Source of the DNA: Oscillospiraceae bacterium
GTDB taxonomy: Bacteria; Bacillota; Clostridia; Oscillospirales; Acutalibacteraceae
Length of the DNA stretch: 58,389 bases
Reading direction: 5' to 3'
Assembly: GCA_031270605.1 (NCBI GenBank)
Contig: JAISXG010000039.1
Span: forward strand, 1-58,389
The notes under the pieces are model-generated. The model did not search any database. It had not been told where the DNA came from and saw only the letters and a list, made by a program, of their open reading frames with translations. This document shows, one piece after another, positions 1-9,418 of this stretch. The first letter of the stretch is position 1. Every line of letters starts with the position of its first letter. Made by a program: the position numbers and the translations under genes.

Positions 1-1382
1 TTGTCTGAAAGCGCCGCCTGCTCAAAGGGAATACAACGGCTCCCCGCGCCGGTTTCTTCTTTGATTTTGTCCTCACACGCCTCGTCCCCGCACCACATGG
101 CGCGCACAAAGCCGTCGCCTTTCTGTTCAAGGGTGGTGATGATTTCTTCGATGCTCACGCAGTCATAAGTGTGATCCTCAATATTCTTCTGCGCCTTGGC
201 GTACAGCCCCGCGGCGTATTCCACAAGGATTGTTTCAATGCTGCTCTCCAGCTCATCCAAAGAAACAAACGCCTTTTCACGGTTGTCGCGCCGCACAATG
301 ACGCACTGGTTGTTCTCAATGTCTTTCGGGCCGATCTCAAGGCGCAGGGGCACGCCCTTCATCTCATATTCGGCAAACTTCCAGCCGGCGGAATTGTCCG
401 ACATATCCGCCTTCACGCGAAACTTCTCAGAAAGCCGCGCACGCAGTTCCTCCGCCTTTTCGAGCACACCGGGCTTATGCGACGCAATGGGAATGATCAC
501 AACCTGGATCGGCGCCACGGCGGGGGGCAGCACAAGGCCGTTGTCGTCGCCGTGCATCATGATGATGCCGCCGATCAAACGGGTGGAAACACCCCATGAG
601 GTCTGGTGCACATAGCACAGCTGGTTTTCTTTGTCTGCATATTGAATTTCAAACGCGCGGGCAAACCCGTCGCCGAAATAATGGGATGTGCCCGCCTGCA
701 GCGCCTTGCCGTCATGCATCAAAGACTCAATGCAATAGGTTGAAACAGCGCCCGCAAATTTGTCGCTTTCGGTCTTCTTGCCTTTGATGACGGGCATATT
801 GAGCGACTCATTGCAGAAATCCGCATAGACATTCAGCATTTTCTCTGTTTCTGCGATTGCATCCTCCGCAGTGGCGTGAGCCGTGTGGCCCTCCTGCCAC
901 AAAAACTCGCGTGAGCGCAGGAAGGGGCGGGTGGTTTTCTCCCACCGCACCACGCTGCACCACTGGTTATAGAGCTTCGGCAGGTCCCTGTGGGACTGGA
1001 TCACGTTCGCATAATGCTCGCAGAACAGGGTTTCGGAGGTGGGGCGCACGCAAAGGCGCTCGGCCAGCGGCTCGCTGCCGCCGTGGGTCACCCACGCAAC
1101 CTCGGGCGCAAAGCCTGCAACGTGGTCCTTTTCTTTTTGCAGCAGGCTTTCGGGAATGAACATGGGCATATACACATTCTCATGCCCCGTCGCCTTGAAG
1201 CGGGCGTCAAGGTCCTTTTGCATCAGCTCCCAAATCGCATAGCTGTAGGGGCGGATGACAAGGCAGCCCTTTACGCTCGAATAATCGATCAGGTCCGCTT
1301 TTTTCACAATGTCGGTATACCATTTCGCGAAATCCTCATGCATGGAGGTGATTTCGCTCACCATTTTCTTTTGATCGGCCAA
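1..1382 (-). CDS. proS: Proline--tRNA ligase (partial, C-terminus off window)
   Basis: Charges tRNA-Pro with proline in the cytoplasm. The reading frame gives the class II aaRS pattern of the short, eukaryote/archaeon-like ProRS type: an N-terminus [19 protein letters not shown], then the motif 2 region with RPTSET and [14 protein letters not shown], and further on the Pro-binding stretch and the start of the anticodon-binding domain. The chosen start is a TTG, preceded by AGGAAGG at a good distance; the next ATG is six codons in. The gene runs off the left edge, so about 460 codons are visible and the C-terminal zinc-binding-like domain is missing. No T-box leader is visible upstream. Confidence 0.93.
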   Translation of the reverse strand, partial: MADQKKMVSEITSMHEDFAKWYTDIVKKADLIDYSSVKGCLVIRPYSYAIWELMQKDLDARFKATGHENVYMPMFIPESLLQKEKDHVAGFAPEVAWVTHGGSEPLAERLCVRPTSETLFCEHYANVIQSHRDLPKLYNQWCSVVRWEKTTRPFLRSREFLWQEGHTAHATAEDAIAETEKMLNVYADFCNESLNMPVIKGKKTESDKFAGAVSTYCIESLMHDGKALQAGTSHYFGDGFARAFEIQYADKENQLCYVHQTSWGVSTRLIGGIIMMHGDDNGLVLPPAVAPIQVVIIPIASHKPGVLEKAEELRARLSEKFRVKADMSDNSAGWKFAEYEMKGVPLRLEIGPKDIENNQCVIVRRDNREKAFVSLDELESSIETILVEYAAGLYAKAQKNIEDHTYDCVSIEEIITTLEQKGDGFVRAMWCGDEACEDKIKEETGAGSRCIPFEQAALSD

Positions 1383-1468
1383 TTTCTATCCTTCCTCTCA
1401 TAAACATAACATTCACACGCTCTTTCAGAAACCGCAGAAAGGCAAGCGCGCAATGAAAAACATACATT

Positions 1469-2092
1469 TTATATTTTAACGCCTGCTTCGCACAGCTTTT
1501 CACGAAGAACATTCACACGCTCGCGTGAGGGCGAAAAGCAGATGCCGGACATGCCCACACGCGCCGCGCCGTCGATATTGGACCGCATGTCGTCAACAAA
1601 CAGGCATTCTTCGGGCCGCAAGGCAAAGGTGTCAAACAGCACGCGGTAAAGCTCAGGCTCGGGCTTTAAAAAATGGTGGTCGGCGGAGATGATCTTGCCG
1701 TCCATCAGTTCCATCACCGGGTAATTTTTAAAATAAGAATGAAATTCCGACCCGGCATTGCTTAAAAGATAAACCCCATAACCCGCGCGCTTTAAGTCCG
1801 TGACCAAATGAAACATTTCGGCATAGGGCGGCATATGATCCATCCAGCTCTGCCGCAGGGCTTTCGGCTCCAAATATGCCCAAAGGTCTTCGGGCAGGCG
1901 GCTTTTGAACACAGCAAAAGCATCCGCCTTTTCAATCGTTCCCCTGTCGAGCGCGACCCATTCTGCGCTGGCAAACACCGCACCGCAAATCACATCCGCC
2001 TGCTTGGGGGTCAGGCCGTCTTGAAGCATTGTCTGCTTCGGGTCATAAACCACAAGCACATTGCCCATATCAAACACAACTGACTTGATCAT
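1469..2092 (-). CDS. HAD-superfamily hydrolase, subfamily IA (YihX-like)
   Basis: Probable small-molecule phosphatase of 207 residues. All four HAD motifs are visible: motif I FDMGNVL near residue 8 (the first Asp is the nucleophile; the usual second Asp is Gly, as is common in the IA variant-3/YihX group), motif II LLSNAG, motif III Lys in LKPEPELY, and motif IV FVDDMRSN. A helical cap lies between motifs I and II. The substrate cannot be read from the sequence; sugar phosphates are typical for relatives. It starts with ATG after AAGGTGG and lies between acpP and proS on the same strand, without obvious functional linkage. Confidence 0.85.
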   Translation of the reverse strand: MIKSVVFDMGNVLVVYDPKQTMLQDGLTPKQADVICGAVFASAEWVALDRGTIEKADAFAVFKSRLPEDLWAYLEPKALRQSWMDHMPPYAEMFHLVTDLKRAGYGVYLLSNAGSEFHSYFKNYPVMELMDGKIISADHHFLKPEPELYRVLFDTFALRPEECLFVDDMRSNIDGAARVGMSGICFSPSRERVNVLREKLCEAGVKI

Positions 2093-2132
2093 TCACATCA
2101 CCACCTTTGCGCGCTTGCGCGGCACATCTCTC

Positions 2133-2165
2133 AAAAAAACAAACGGAGCAATTGCTTGCCCGTTT
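2133..2165 (-). terminator. Rho-independent terminator downstream of acpP
   Basis: On the minus strand an AAACGG...CCGTTT stem enclosing the palindrome AGCAATTGCT is followed by GTTTTTTTG. It lies 87 bases after the acpP stop and before the HAD gene, so acpP probably forms its own transcription unit. Confidence 0.6.
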
Positions 2166-2251
2166 GCATTCGCGGCTAAATTAAAAAACATGCAAATTAA
2201 CGGCTTGCGCAGCTTTGCAAGCAGCATCGGCCAAAAGGCCGCACCAAACCG

Positions 2252-2473
2252 TCAGGCTTTTTCAATGAAATCCACAATATCGCCGACTGTTTTAAAGCGC
2301 TCAAGATCCTCATCCGGCACTTCCAGCTCAAATTCATCCTCAAACGTCATCACAAGGTCATAAAGATCGAGGCTGTCAGCACCCAGCTCAAACAAGTCTG
2401 ACTCAAGGGTGATTTCATCTTCCTCCAGCTCAAGCTGGTCACAAATAATTGCTCTTATTTTCTCAAAAACCAT
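2252..2473 (-). CDS. acpP: Acyl carrier protein
   Basis: Carries growing acyl chains as a 4'-phosphopantetheine thioester for type II fatty acid synthesis in the cytoplasm. The 73-residue acidic four-helix protein contains the attachment motif ELGADSLDLYDLVM; the Ser of DSL is the modified residue. It ends FIEKA, as expected. The ATG giving MVFEKI is chosen because it matches the conserved family N-terminus, although no good Shine-Dalgarno precedes it; an in-frame TTG 20 codons upstream would add an atypical extension. It has its own promoter and terminator, and no fab genes are adjacent. Confidence 0.93.
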   Translation of the reverse strand: MVFEKIRAIICDQLELEEDEITLESDLFELGADSLDLYDLVMTFEDEFELEVPDEDLERFKTVGDIVDFIEKA

Positions 2474-2573
2474 ACATCGGGATTTTGCCCAATCAGGGGG
2501 GCAAAACCCTGTCCCCACCTTTCTGTGTATCAATTCAAATCGAACTCATGTTTTATAGAGATAAAACAAGTGT

Positions 2574-2616
2574 GGTTTTGCAAAATACAGCATGATTTCT
2601 GCGATATCGCAAAACC
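2574..2616 (-). promoter_or_regulatory. Hairpin in acpP 5' leader
   Basis: A perfect GGTTTTGC/GCAAAACC inverted repeat encloses the palindrome GCGATATCGC. It lies about 30 bases downstream of the predicted transcription start of acpP, in a leader of roughly 165 bases. A role in expression is inference only. Confidence 0.4.
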
Positions 2617-2645
2617 TCTTTGTCATTAGTATATCTATATTATGA

Positions 2646-2674
2646 ATACTATGAATTTTTGCATGCTTTGTCAA
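2646..2674 (-). promoter_or_regulatory. acpP promoter (sigma-A type)
   Basis: TTGACA, a 17-base spacer and TAGTAT on the minus strand. An imperfect TAGTAT/ATACTA inverted repeat overlaps the -10 and the first transcribed bases and could be an operator, for example for a FapR-like regulator; this is speculative. Confidence 0.65.
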
Positions 2675-2745
2675 GAGATTTCAAAAATATTTCATGCCTT
2701 AGTTATTGATTCTTTGCAAATCAGGCAGTTTTGGGTCATAAAATA

Positions 2746-2766
2746 GGCCGATGCATCGCACCGGCC
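2746..2766 (-). terminator. Putative terminator of ftsZ
   Basis: GGCCGGTGC/GCATCGGCC stem on the minus strand directly after the ftsZ stop, followed by a moderately T-rich TATTTTATG. It separates ftsZ from the acpP promoter. Confidence 0.5.
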
Positions 2767-2787
2767 CACCTGTTGCTTATGTTGGGA

Positions 2788-3861
2788 TTATTTACGGCTC
2801 TTGAACATATCAAAAATATCTGTCAGATCATCGTCGTCTGTGCCAAAGCCGGTTTCTGTGACCGAAACCTCTTTTGCGGCCACGGGAGCCTTGACCTTGT
2901 TCTCGTTTTTGCCAAAGCCCGTCGCAATCACGGTGACGATCATTTCGTCGTCAAGGTTGTGGTCGATCACCACGCCGAAAATGATGTTTGCGTCTGCGTC
3001 CGCAGCTTCAGAAATGAAGGTGGAGGCCGTGTCAACGTCTTCAAGAGTGATGTCAGGCGAGCCTGTGATGCTGATGATCACGCCCTTCGCGCCCTGAATG
3101 GTGGTTTCAAGCAACGGGCTCGAAATCGCCGCATGTGCCGCCTGCTCGGCCTTTTCTTTGCCGCTTGCCCTGCCGACGCCCATGTGCGCGTGGCCTGCAT
3201 CCTTCATAACAGCGGTCACATCCGCAAAGTCAAGGTTGATCAGGCCGGGAACCTTAATAAGGTCGGAGATGCTGCTCACACCCTGGCGCAGCACATCGTC
3301 CGCTATGTTAAACGCGTTGAGGAAAGTGATTTTCTGGTCAGACACCAGCTTCAAACGCTCGTTGGGGATGACAACCAGGCTGTCGACATGCTGGGCAAGC
3401 TCCGCAATGCCGGCCTCTGCCTGCTGCATGCGCCTGCGGCCTTCGAAATCAAAAGGCTTTGTGACGATGCCGACGGTGAGAATGCCCTTATCTTTCGCCA
3501 TTTTGGCAATGACCGGCGCCGCGCCCGTGCCGGTGCCGCCGCCCATGCCGGCGGTGATAAACACCATATCCGTTCCGTTGAGGGCCTCAAAAATCGAGTC
3601 TTCGCTCTCTTCGGCTGCTTTTTTGCCGATTTCGGGTTTTGCGCCCGCGCCCTGGCCGGTCGTGACCTTGTCGCCGATTTGGATCTTGTGCGTCGCTTTA
3701 GAAAACAGGAGCACATGCTTGTCCGTATTCACAGCGATGAATTCCACGCCCTGAATGCCTGCCTCCACCATTCTGTTCACGGCGTTTCCGCCGCCGCCGC
3801 CGACACCGATCACCTTTATCTGTGTTACTTCTTCAAATTCATTTGAAATCTCGAAAGCCAT
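2788..3861 (-). CDS. ftsZ: Cell division protein FtsZ
   Basis: Tubulin-like GTPase that polymerises at midcell into the Z ring. The 357-residue protein has the N-terminal glycine loop [13 protein letters not shown], the tubulin signature [13 protein letters not shown] near residue 105, the NADFADV-type T7 region (here NLDFADV) and the C-terminal GTPase-activating domain. The linker is short (about 25 residues). The tail ends [16 protein letters not shown] instead of the usual DIPxFLRNR-type peptide that binds FtsA or SepF. The ATG follows GGAGG at seven bases. A dedicated promoter lies about 80 bases upstream. No ftsA is present beside it. Confidence 0.97.
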   Translation of the reverse strand: MAFEISNEFEEVTQIKVIGVGGGGGNAVNRMVEAGIQGVEFIAVNTDKHVLLFSKATHKIQIGDKVTTGQGAGAKPEIGKKAAEESEDSIFEALNGTDMVFITAGMGGGTGTGAAPVIAKMAKDKGILTVGIVTKPFDFEGRRRMQQAEAGIAELAQHVDSLVVIPNERLKLVSDQKITFLNAFNIADDVLRQGVSSISDLIKVPGLINLDFADVTAVMKDAGHAHMGVGRASGKEKAEQAAHAAISSPLLETTIQGAKGVIISITGSPDITLEDVDTASTFISEAADADANIIFGVVIDHNLDDEMIVTVIATGFGKNENKVKAPVAAKEVSVTETGFGTDDDDLTDIFDMFKSRK

Positions 3862-3939
3862 ATTTCATCCTCCATTTATTATTCACTTCTTTGATTACAT
3901 ATCAATGCAAACAATCGATAAAAACACTGAAACAAATAT

Positions 3940-3968
3940 ATAATATCATGAACATCGAAACTTTTCAA
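3940..3968 (-). promoter_or_regulatory. ftsZ promoter
   Basis: TTGAAA, a 17-base spacer and TATTAT on the minus strand in the AT-rich 213-base gap between ftsQ and ftsZ. It suggests that ftsZ is transcribed on its own in addition to any read-through from ftsQ. Confidence 0.65.
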
Positions 3969-4074
3969 CGCTATTTTTAGTAATAATACAAAACATTTTA
4001 GCGTTTTTAAGAATTTTTAACTAAATATATGAAAATTTGTAAAAATTAGCCAAAAAATGGGCCCTGCCAAAGCG

Positions 4075-5079
4075 CTATTCAGTCGCGCGGGTGGTTGTCT
4101 CACCGACAGTCACAGGCTCGGTTGTTTCATCCACACCGGTGGTATGCTCCTCATTGCGAACAGAGGCCTTGCTACCTGTGCTCACATCCACAAGCCCTGT
4201 GCGCATGGGGCGCTTTTCATTTTCGTCTGCGATCGTCCGCTTGGCGAGGCGCAGCTTTTGCTCAAGATTTGTTGCCGTTCCAATCAGGACTGTGAGCCTG
4301 TCCTGATAGATAATTTTGATTTGATTCATGTTTGAAAAATCATATGCCGTAACATCTGCGAACTCTGCGTCCCGCACCCCGGCGGTGACGGTTAAAAGCG
4401 TTTGTAAAACAACGGCATTGTCCGGCTTCTTTTCCCCCGCCGGTTGGCCGCCCGCGCTTTCGGTCGTTTCTGCCTGCGCGGCCTGATCCGTCACGCTTTC
4501 TTGTTCAGGCGTGTTGCCGTCATCCGCGCCGGCGATATAAAAACCGGGCAAAATGCTTGCTGTGTCAACCCCCAAAAGCAACGCCGTTCCCTCAGGGCGG
4601 ACGGGCACGCTCTTCTCAAGCACCTTGCAGTTTTCATCAAGCAGCGTGAAGCCGCCCGGCTCGGCGACCGCAAGCGCCGCGGCGGTTTCTGTGACATCGA
4701 TCACAATTTTGTCAGGCAGCGAGCGCCTGACCACCGCTTTGCCGATGTAGGGAAGGCGTTCCTGCAGCTGCTGTGCCGCTTTGTCTGTGCTGAGCATAAA
4801 CATGTTTGACTGCAAGTCGATGCCGGACTCCGCGACGATCTGCTCGGACGTATAGCGTTCAAACCCTGCAGCTTCTACGGTGGCAATTTTAAAAAACACA
4901 GTAAAAGACAACGTCACCCCCACGGCACAGACAAAAATAAGCACTATGCCGAAGATCAGGCGGTCACGCTGCCTCTTTTTGCGCCCAAGGCGCTTTTTTT
5001 GATAACTCACACGCTCGCTGTGAGACATTGCCTCATACTGCGCTTTCGTAATCTTTCCTGTAGGCTTCATCTTCATCAT
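4075..5079 (-). CDS. ftsQ: Cell division protein FtsQ/DivIB
   Basis: Bitopic divisome protein that scaffolds FtsL, DivIC and the septal synthase. A basic cytoplasmic N-terminus (KKRLGRKKRQRDR) precedes one membrane segment at about residues 40-64. A POTRA domain follows (IATVEAAGFERYTSEQIV ...), then the FtsQ beta domain. A low-complexity Gln/Glu/Ala insert interrupts the beta domain near residue 190-220, and the protein ends in a Thr/Glu-rich tail (TTEPVTVGETTTRATE), which is unusual. AAAGGATAG precedes two tandem ATG codons; the gene overlaps the end of murA by 47 bases, implying translational coupling. Confidence 0.88.
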   Translation of the reverse strand: MMKMKPTGKITKAQYEAMSHSERVSYQKKRLGRKKRQRDRLIFGIVLIFVCAVGVTLSFTVFFKIATVEAAGFERYTSEQIVAESGIDLQSNMFMLSTDKAAQQLQERLPYIGKAVVRRSLPDKIVIDVTETAAALAVAEPGGFTLLDENCKVLEKSVPVRPEGTALLLGVDTASILPGFYIAGADDGNTPEQESVTDQAAQAETTESAGGQPAGEKKPDNAVVLQTLLTVTAGVRDAEFADVTAYDFSNMNQIKIIYQDRLTVLIGTATNLEQKLRLAKRTIADENEKRPMRTGLVDVSTGSKASVRNEEHTTGVDETTEPVTVGETTTRATE

Positions 5080-6331
5080 CTATCCTTTTGATTTCCGCGC
5101 CGAGAGCGGAAAGCGTTTTTTCAAAGTCCTCATATCCTCTGTCGATATGCTTAATGGCAGAAAGCTCTGTGACGCCCCTTGCCGCAAGGCCGGCAAGCAC
5201 CAGTGCGGAGCCGCCTCTCAGATCGGGTGTCACGAGCTTCGCGCCGGTTAAGGATTGAACCCCTTCAACAACCGCCATGCGGCCGTCCACGCGGATTTTT
5301 GCGCCCATACGCAGCAGCTCGCTCACATGCTTGTAACGGCTTTCAAAAATGGTTTCGATAATCACGCTTGTGCCCTCGGCGATGGTTGTCATCGCCATGA
5401 TCGGGGCCTGAATATCTGTGGGAAAACCGGGGTACGGCATTGTGCGCACAGAGCGCACGCACGAAAGACGGGGTGGTGCCGTCAGTTGAATATTGCGCCC
5501 GCGGATGCAAACATCACAGCCCGCTTCTTCAAACACGGGGATCACGGGGCCGACATGTGCGGGAATCACATTGTTGAGCGTGATGGAACCGTTGGTCATC
5601 GCAGCCGCCGTAAGATAAGTCGCGGCCACGATTCTGTCGGGGATGACGGTGTGCTCGCAGGCGGTCAGTTCCGGCACGCCTTCAATAACGATCACGCCCT
5701 CGCCCGCGCCCTGAATCCTTGCGCCGCTGCGGTTGAGAAAGTCGGCAAGGTCGCTGATTTCAGGCTCGCGCGCCGCATTGAGGATGGTGGTGGTGCCTGT
5801 TGCGGTTGAGGCGAGCAGCATAATGTTTTCGGTTGCGCCGACGCTTGGGAACGAAAGCGCGATTTCTGTGCCGACAGGTTTTTTTTCACACACACATTCA
5901 AGCCTTGCATATTCCTCGCTGATGGAAACACCAAAGCGCCGCATGGCCTCAAGGTGCAAATCGATCGGCCGCAAGCCGATTTCGCATCCGCCCGGCATGG
6001 AAAGGCTGGCTTTGCCGAGCCTGCCGAGAATCGCGCCCAGGAATACGATTGAGGAGCGCATTTCGTGCATGAGCTTGTCGGGAATATCGTGGCGGTTCAC
6101 ACCGGTGCTGTCCACAATCACGGTGTGCCCTTCCCGTTTTACTTTGCAGCCCAGATATTCAAGAATATTGATTGTCGCGACAATATCAGACAGCTTCGGG
6201 CAATTATGTATCACGCAGGTTCCTTTTGCAAGAACCGTTGCTGCAAGAATCGGCAGCGCGCTATTTTTCGCGCCCTGCACGTCGCACTCGCCGATCATCT
6301 TTTTTCGTCCCTCAATAATATATTTTCCCAT
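5033..6331 (-). CDS. murA: UDP-N-acetylglucosamine 1-carboxyvinyltransferase
   Basis: Transfers enolpyruvate from PEP to UDP-GlcNAc, the first committed step of peptidoglycan synthesis. The 432-residue protein begins MGKYIIEGRKKMIGECDVQGAKNS (Lys and Asn of GAKNS are conserved PEP/substrate residues). The catalytic loop appears as GGCEIGLRPIDLH, where Cys is the fosfomycin-sensitive residue, and RGG(SA) follows late in the chain. The ATG giving MGKYII fits family N-termini and follows GGGTGGG; an earlier in-frame ATG lacks a ribosome site. The gene overlaps ftsQ. Confidence 0.95.
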   Translation of the reverse strand: MGKYIIEGRKKMIGECDVQGAKNSALPILAATVLAKGTCVIHNCPKLSDIVATINILEYLGCKVKREGHTVIVDSTGVNRHDIPDKLMHEMRSSIVFLGAILGRLGKASLSMPGGCEIGLRPIDLHLEAMRRFGVSISEEYARLECVCEKKPVGTEIALSFPSVGATENIMLLASTATGTTTILNAAREPEISDLADFLNRSGARIQGAGEGVIVIEGVPELTACEHTVIPDRIVAATYLTAAAMTNGSITLNNVIPAHVGPVIPVFEEAGCDVCIRGRNIQLTAPPRLSCVRSVRTMPYPGFPTDIQAPIMAMTTIAEGTSVIIETIFESRYKHVSELLRMGAKIRVDGRMAVVEGVQSLTGAKLVTPDLRGGSALVLAGLAARGVTELSAIKHIDRGYEDFEKTLSALGAEIKRIDDEDEAYRKDYESAV

Positions 6332-6693
6332 TTCTGCCCACCCTTTCACCTCAATGAAAAACATGAAATAACATAGTTGATCGCAACTTTGTTACCCAAC
6401 CGTTTTCATATTATGACGGGTAGGTTGTTTGTGTGATTGCATGAAAGGGCAAACGCGCATCTCAAGCCTGTTTTTTGAATCTTTTGGGTCATTTTTGCGT
6501 GAAATACGCTGTTTTCTTTCCATTTTTGGAGTCTTCCTTATCTTTTTACTTCTTACAAATAAAATCATTGCATAAGTTTCCTGTCAAAAACCTAGGGCGT
6601 GCCTGAAAAACCAACAAAAGAATCGATAATACAAATCAATCCGCATAGATTTGTGGCCCATTCACATTGATTTTTACACACAAATCCGTTCTT
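6332..6693. other. Intergenic region between murG and murA
   Basis: This is a 362-base AT-rich gap with no credible gene. It holds a 7-base-stem hairpin (ACAAATC/GATTTGT, 6631-6654) downstream of murG, followed on the minus strand by a weak T-rich stretch. It also holds one copy of the dispersed motif TAGGGCGTG (6593-6601) and the inverted repeat CAAC...GTTG around 6390-6426. I see no convincing consensus promoter for murA; TTGGGT-N18-TATGTT close to the gene is the best weak candidate. Confidence 0.5.
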
Positions 6694-7815
6694 TTATTTA
6701 CTCTGCGCAAGCTTTATGAGCTCGTCTGCAATTTTTTTCTGCGCATCGGGCACAAGCATCTTTTTTGCGTTCGCGCCGATGCGCTCGCGCTTTTCTTTGT
6801 CTGCCAGCAGGTCCTTGACGGTCGCGGCCAGAAACTCGGGGGTGAGGTCTTTTTCTTCAATCATGATGGCCGCGTCGTGCCGCACCAAATCCATCGCGTT
6901 GTGATATTGGTGATTTTCGGTCACATTGGGTGAGGGAATCAAAATGGATGCGATGCCCTGCGCCTCAATCTCGGTGAGCGTGCTCGCGCCCGCGCGGTTG
7001 ATGATGATGTCCGCCGCGGCAAGGCAGCGGGGCATGTCATATATGTATTCCTTCACGACCACATGCTTTTCTTTTTCAAGGTCAACGCCGTTCTCCCGCA
7101 GCTTTTCGGGCACCCATGCGCCGGCCTGGCCATGCGCGTGGATAAAGGTGCATTCACCTGAGGAATGCATGGCCGTGATCAAATCCACAATTGCCTGGTT
7201 GAACACCCTCGCGCCCAGGCTGCCGCCGGTGGAAAGAATCATGGGGCGCTCGTCAAGCCTGAGCTCCGCGCGGGAAAAGGCGCGGTCCGCAGTGAGGATC
7301 TCACCGCGGATGGGCAGGCCCGTTACGATCGGCTCATGCTTGCAGCTCAAATGCTCGGCGGCCTTTTCAGTTGTGAGCATGGTGCGGTCGGCAATTTTCG
7401 CAAGCGCCTTGTTCGCAATGCCGGGGTAGGCGTTCTGCTCGTGTATCGCGGTTTTAATGCCCATTTTGGCCGCCGTGCGCACAACCGGGCCGCTCACATA
7501 GCCGCCAAAACCCACCACAACATCGGGGTTGAAGTCGTGCAAAATCGTTCTTGCCTGCGAAGAAGCCTTCAAGATTTTCGCAAGCGTCATCAAATTCAGC
7601 TTGATGTTCTGCGCGGAAAGCTTTCTGTGAAAGCCTGTGATTTCAATGTTTAAAAAATCAAAGCCCGCCGCGGGCACCAGCTTTGATTCCATTTTTTCGC
7701 GTGTTCCCACAAAGAGGATTTTTGTTGCGGGGTCCCGCCGGCGCAACTCCCCCGCGACGGCCAGGGCCGGATTGATGTGGCCGCCGGTTCCTCCCGCGGC
7801 AAAAACAATTCTCAT
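6694..7815 (-). CDS. murG: UDP-GlcNAc--lipid I N-acetylglucosaminyltransferase
   Basis: GT28-family enzyme that adds GlcNAc to undecaprenyl-pyrophosphoryl-MurNAc-pentapeptide (lipid I to lipid II) on the inner face of the membrane. The 373-residue protein opens with the glycine-rich loop MRIVFAAGGTGGHINPALAV. It carries GGYVSGPVV, HEQNAYPG and GGSLGA, and the nucleotide-binding region INRAGASTLTEIEAQG, all characteristic. The ATG before RIVFAAGG is the conserved start; a GTG nine codons earlier has no better ribosome site. It follows ftsW by about 166 bases. Confidence 0.96.
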   Translation of the reverse strand: MRIVFAAGGTGGHINPALAVAGELRRRDPATKILFVGTREKMESKLVPAAGFDFLNIEITGFHRKLSAQNIKLNLMTLAKILKASSQARTILHDFNPDVVVGFGGYVSGPVVRTAAKMGIKTAIHEQNAYPGIANKALAKIADRTMLTTEKAAEHLSCKHEPIVTGLPIRGEILTADRAFSRAELRLDERPMILSTGGSLGARVFNQAIVDLITAMHSSGECTFIHAHGQAGAWVPEKLRENGVDLEKEKHVVVKEYIYDMPRCLAAADIIINRAGASTLTEIEAQGIASILIPSPNVTENHQYHNAMDLVRHDAAIMIEEKDLTPEFLAATVKDLLADKEKRERIGANAKKMLVPDAQKKIADELIKLAQSK

Positions 7816-7981
7816 AAGCTTTGAGCAAACCCTGGCGCGCACGCCTGCGGCCTCGCGCGGCAGTCTGCTCCCCTACCCACCTTTCTTTTTCATTTTCAAA
7901 AATAATGTGTTAAAGAGGCGGGCCGGGCCCGCCTCAGGAATGTGTAGCCAAACAAATTGGAACTCAAACCGTCTTTACGGT

Positions 7982-9241
7982 CTATTTTTTGCTGACGCGT
8001 GAATACCGTGAAACCGCAAGCACCATACCCATCTGGAACAGCAGCATCATCAGCGAGGTTCCGCCATAGCTGAAGAAGGGCAGGCTGATGCCGGTGTTTG
8101 GAATGGAGTCTGTCGCAACGCCGATGTTCAGCAGCGTTTGCAAACCGACCTGAAACACAATGCCCATCGCAAGATAAGAGCCGAAGCGTGTTTTGGACTT
8201 TAAGCCAATCACAACGCCGCGCCAAATCAGCAAAGCAAACAACAGAATCACAAGAGACGCGCCCACAAAGCCCAGCTCTTCACAAACAATCGAAAAAATC
8301 ATATCGTTCTGCGGCTCAGACACAAACATGAATTTCTGTTTGGAGTTGCCAAGACCCAAGCCAAAAAATCCGCCCGAACCGATAGCATACAGCGCATTGT
8401 TTGTCTGCCAGCGCGAACCGCGCGGCGAATAGTCTTTGTCGAGCCATGAGATAATGCGTTCCTGCATGTAGTCTTTCAAAAAGCTGACCTTTTCCATGAT
8501 TTCCGGATAAACGATCAGCAGCGTAATAAATGCAAACGCGGGGATGAGCACCATCAAAAACCATTTGCCTTTGAAGCCGCCGATATACATCATCAGCCCG
8601 CCGATGCCCATCATCAGAATCGTGCCGGAAAGATGGTCTTCAAGAAACACAAGCCCGCACATCACAACAGTCAGCCCGCCGTAAATCCAAGTGGGGAACG
8701 TGGCTTTGGTGATTTTGAACATGCCGCCGAGCCTGTCTGCAAAAATCGAGTTGAACTTTTTTGCCTTTTCGGTTTTTGACAGCTCCCGGCTGATGATTGC
8801 GTTGTGCTGCAGATCCATGCCCCAGGCGCAAAACAAAATCAACGCCAGCTTGCCGATTTCAGAAGGCTGAAAGGTGGTCACGCCGGGAATTTCGATCCAA
8901 CGCTTGAAGCCGGGCACGGGCTCGGGCAAAAACAGCACCAGAACCAGCAAAAGTAAAGAAACGCCAAGCAGCGGAATCGCGGCAAGCTTGAAATATTCAT
9001 ATTTCACTTTTGAAACGATCAGCATGGCAACCAGGCCGGCAATGGCGAAATAGAGTTGGCGCTCAAAGAAATAAGTGGACTTTCCTTCTTTGTAATAAGC
9101 ATAAGGGTAGCTGGCGGAAAACAGCATCACAAGGCCGACGCCCAGAAGAAGGAGCACCAATGCGAAAAACATGATGTCCATCCCGCCCGGGGCCAGGAAT
9201 TTGTGGTACCATTTTAGTTTTTTTGTTTTTTCCATGCGCAT
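7982..9241 (-). CDS. ftsW: SEDS-family lipid II flippase/polymerase FtsW (SpoVE type)
   Basis: Polytopic glycan polymerase of the septal machinery, working with a class B PBP. The 419-residue protein has about ten hydrophobic segments, and the SEDS signatures WIEIPGVTTFQPSEIGKLALI and the loop VSEPQNDMIFSIVCEELGF. The C-terminal SIPNTGISLPFFSYGGTS is diagnostic. A large hydrophilic loop with Lys/Arg lies between segments 4 and 5. AGAGGG precedes the selected ATG by five bases; two further ATG/GTG codons nearby are alternatives. The 177-base upstream gap is where murD sits in many clostridial clusters; it holds only a possible TTGTAA-N17-TATGTT promoter. Confidence 0.94.
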   Translation of the reverse strand: MRMEKTKKLKWYHKFLAPGGMDIMFFALVLLLLGVGLVMLFSASYPYAYYKEGKSTYFFERQLYFAIAGLVAMLIVSKVKYEYFKLAAIPLLGVSLLLLVLVLFLPEPVPGFKRWIEIPGVTTFQPSEIGKLALILFCAWGMDLQHNAIISRELSKTEKAKKFNSIFADRLGGMFKITKATFPTWIYGGLTVVMCGLVFLEDHLSGTILMMGIGGLMMYIGGFKGKWFLMVLIPAFAFITLLIVYPEIMEKVSFLKDYMQERIISWLDKDYSPRGSRWQTNNALYAIGSGGFFGLGLGNSKQKFMFVSEPQNDMIFSIVCEELGFVGASLVILLFALLIWRGVVIGLKSKTRFGSYLAMGIVFQVGLQTLLNIGVATDSIPNTGISLPFFSYGGTSLMMLLFQMGMVLAVSRYSRVSKK

Positions 9242-9418
9242 GACCACCCTCTTGCAGAATTTGAAGCAGGCATCCTATATCTCACAATTCGACAAGCAAT
9301 TAATCTTTACAATCAAATCCAAATCAAACATTTAAAAAAACATATATAAAGGTATTTACCTTTACAATTTGTCACGTTATGTTTTCCATATTTTACACAT
9401 TCATGCATCCGGTCGACC

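Noticed and set aside
2731..3846. Long open frame (371 codons) on the plus strand opposite ftsZ
   Set aside because: Exact antisense of ftsZ; His/Arg/Ala-rich composition, no ribosome site, no recognisable domain.
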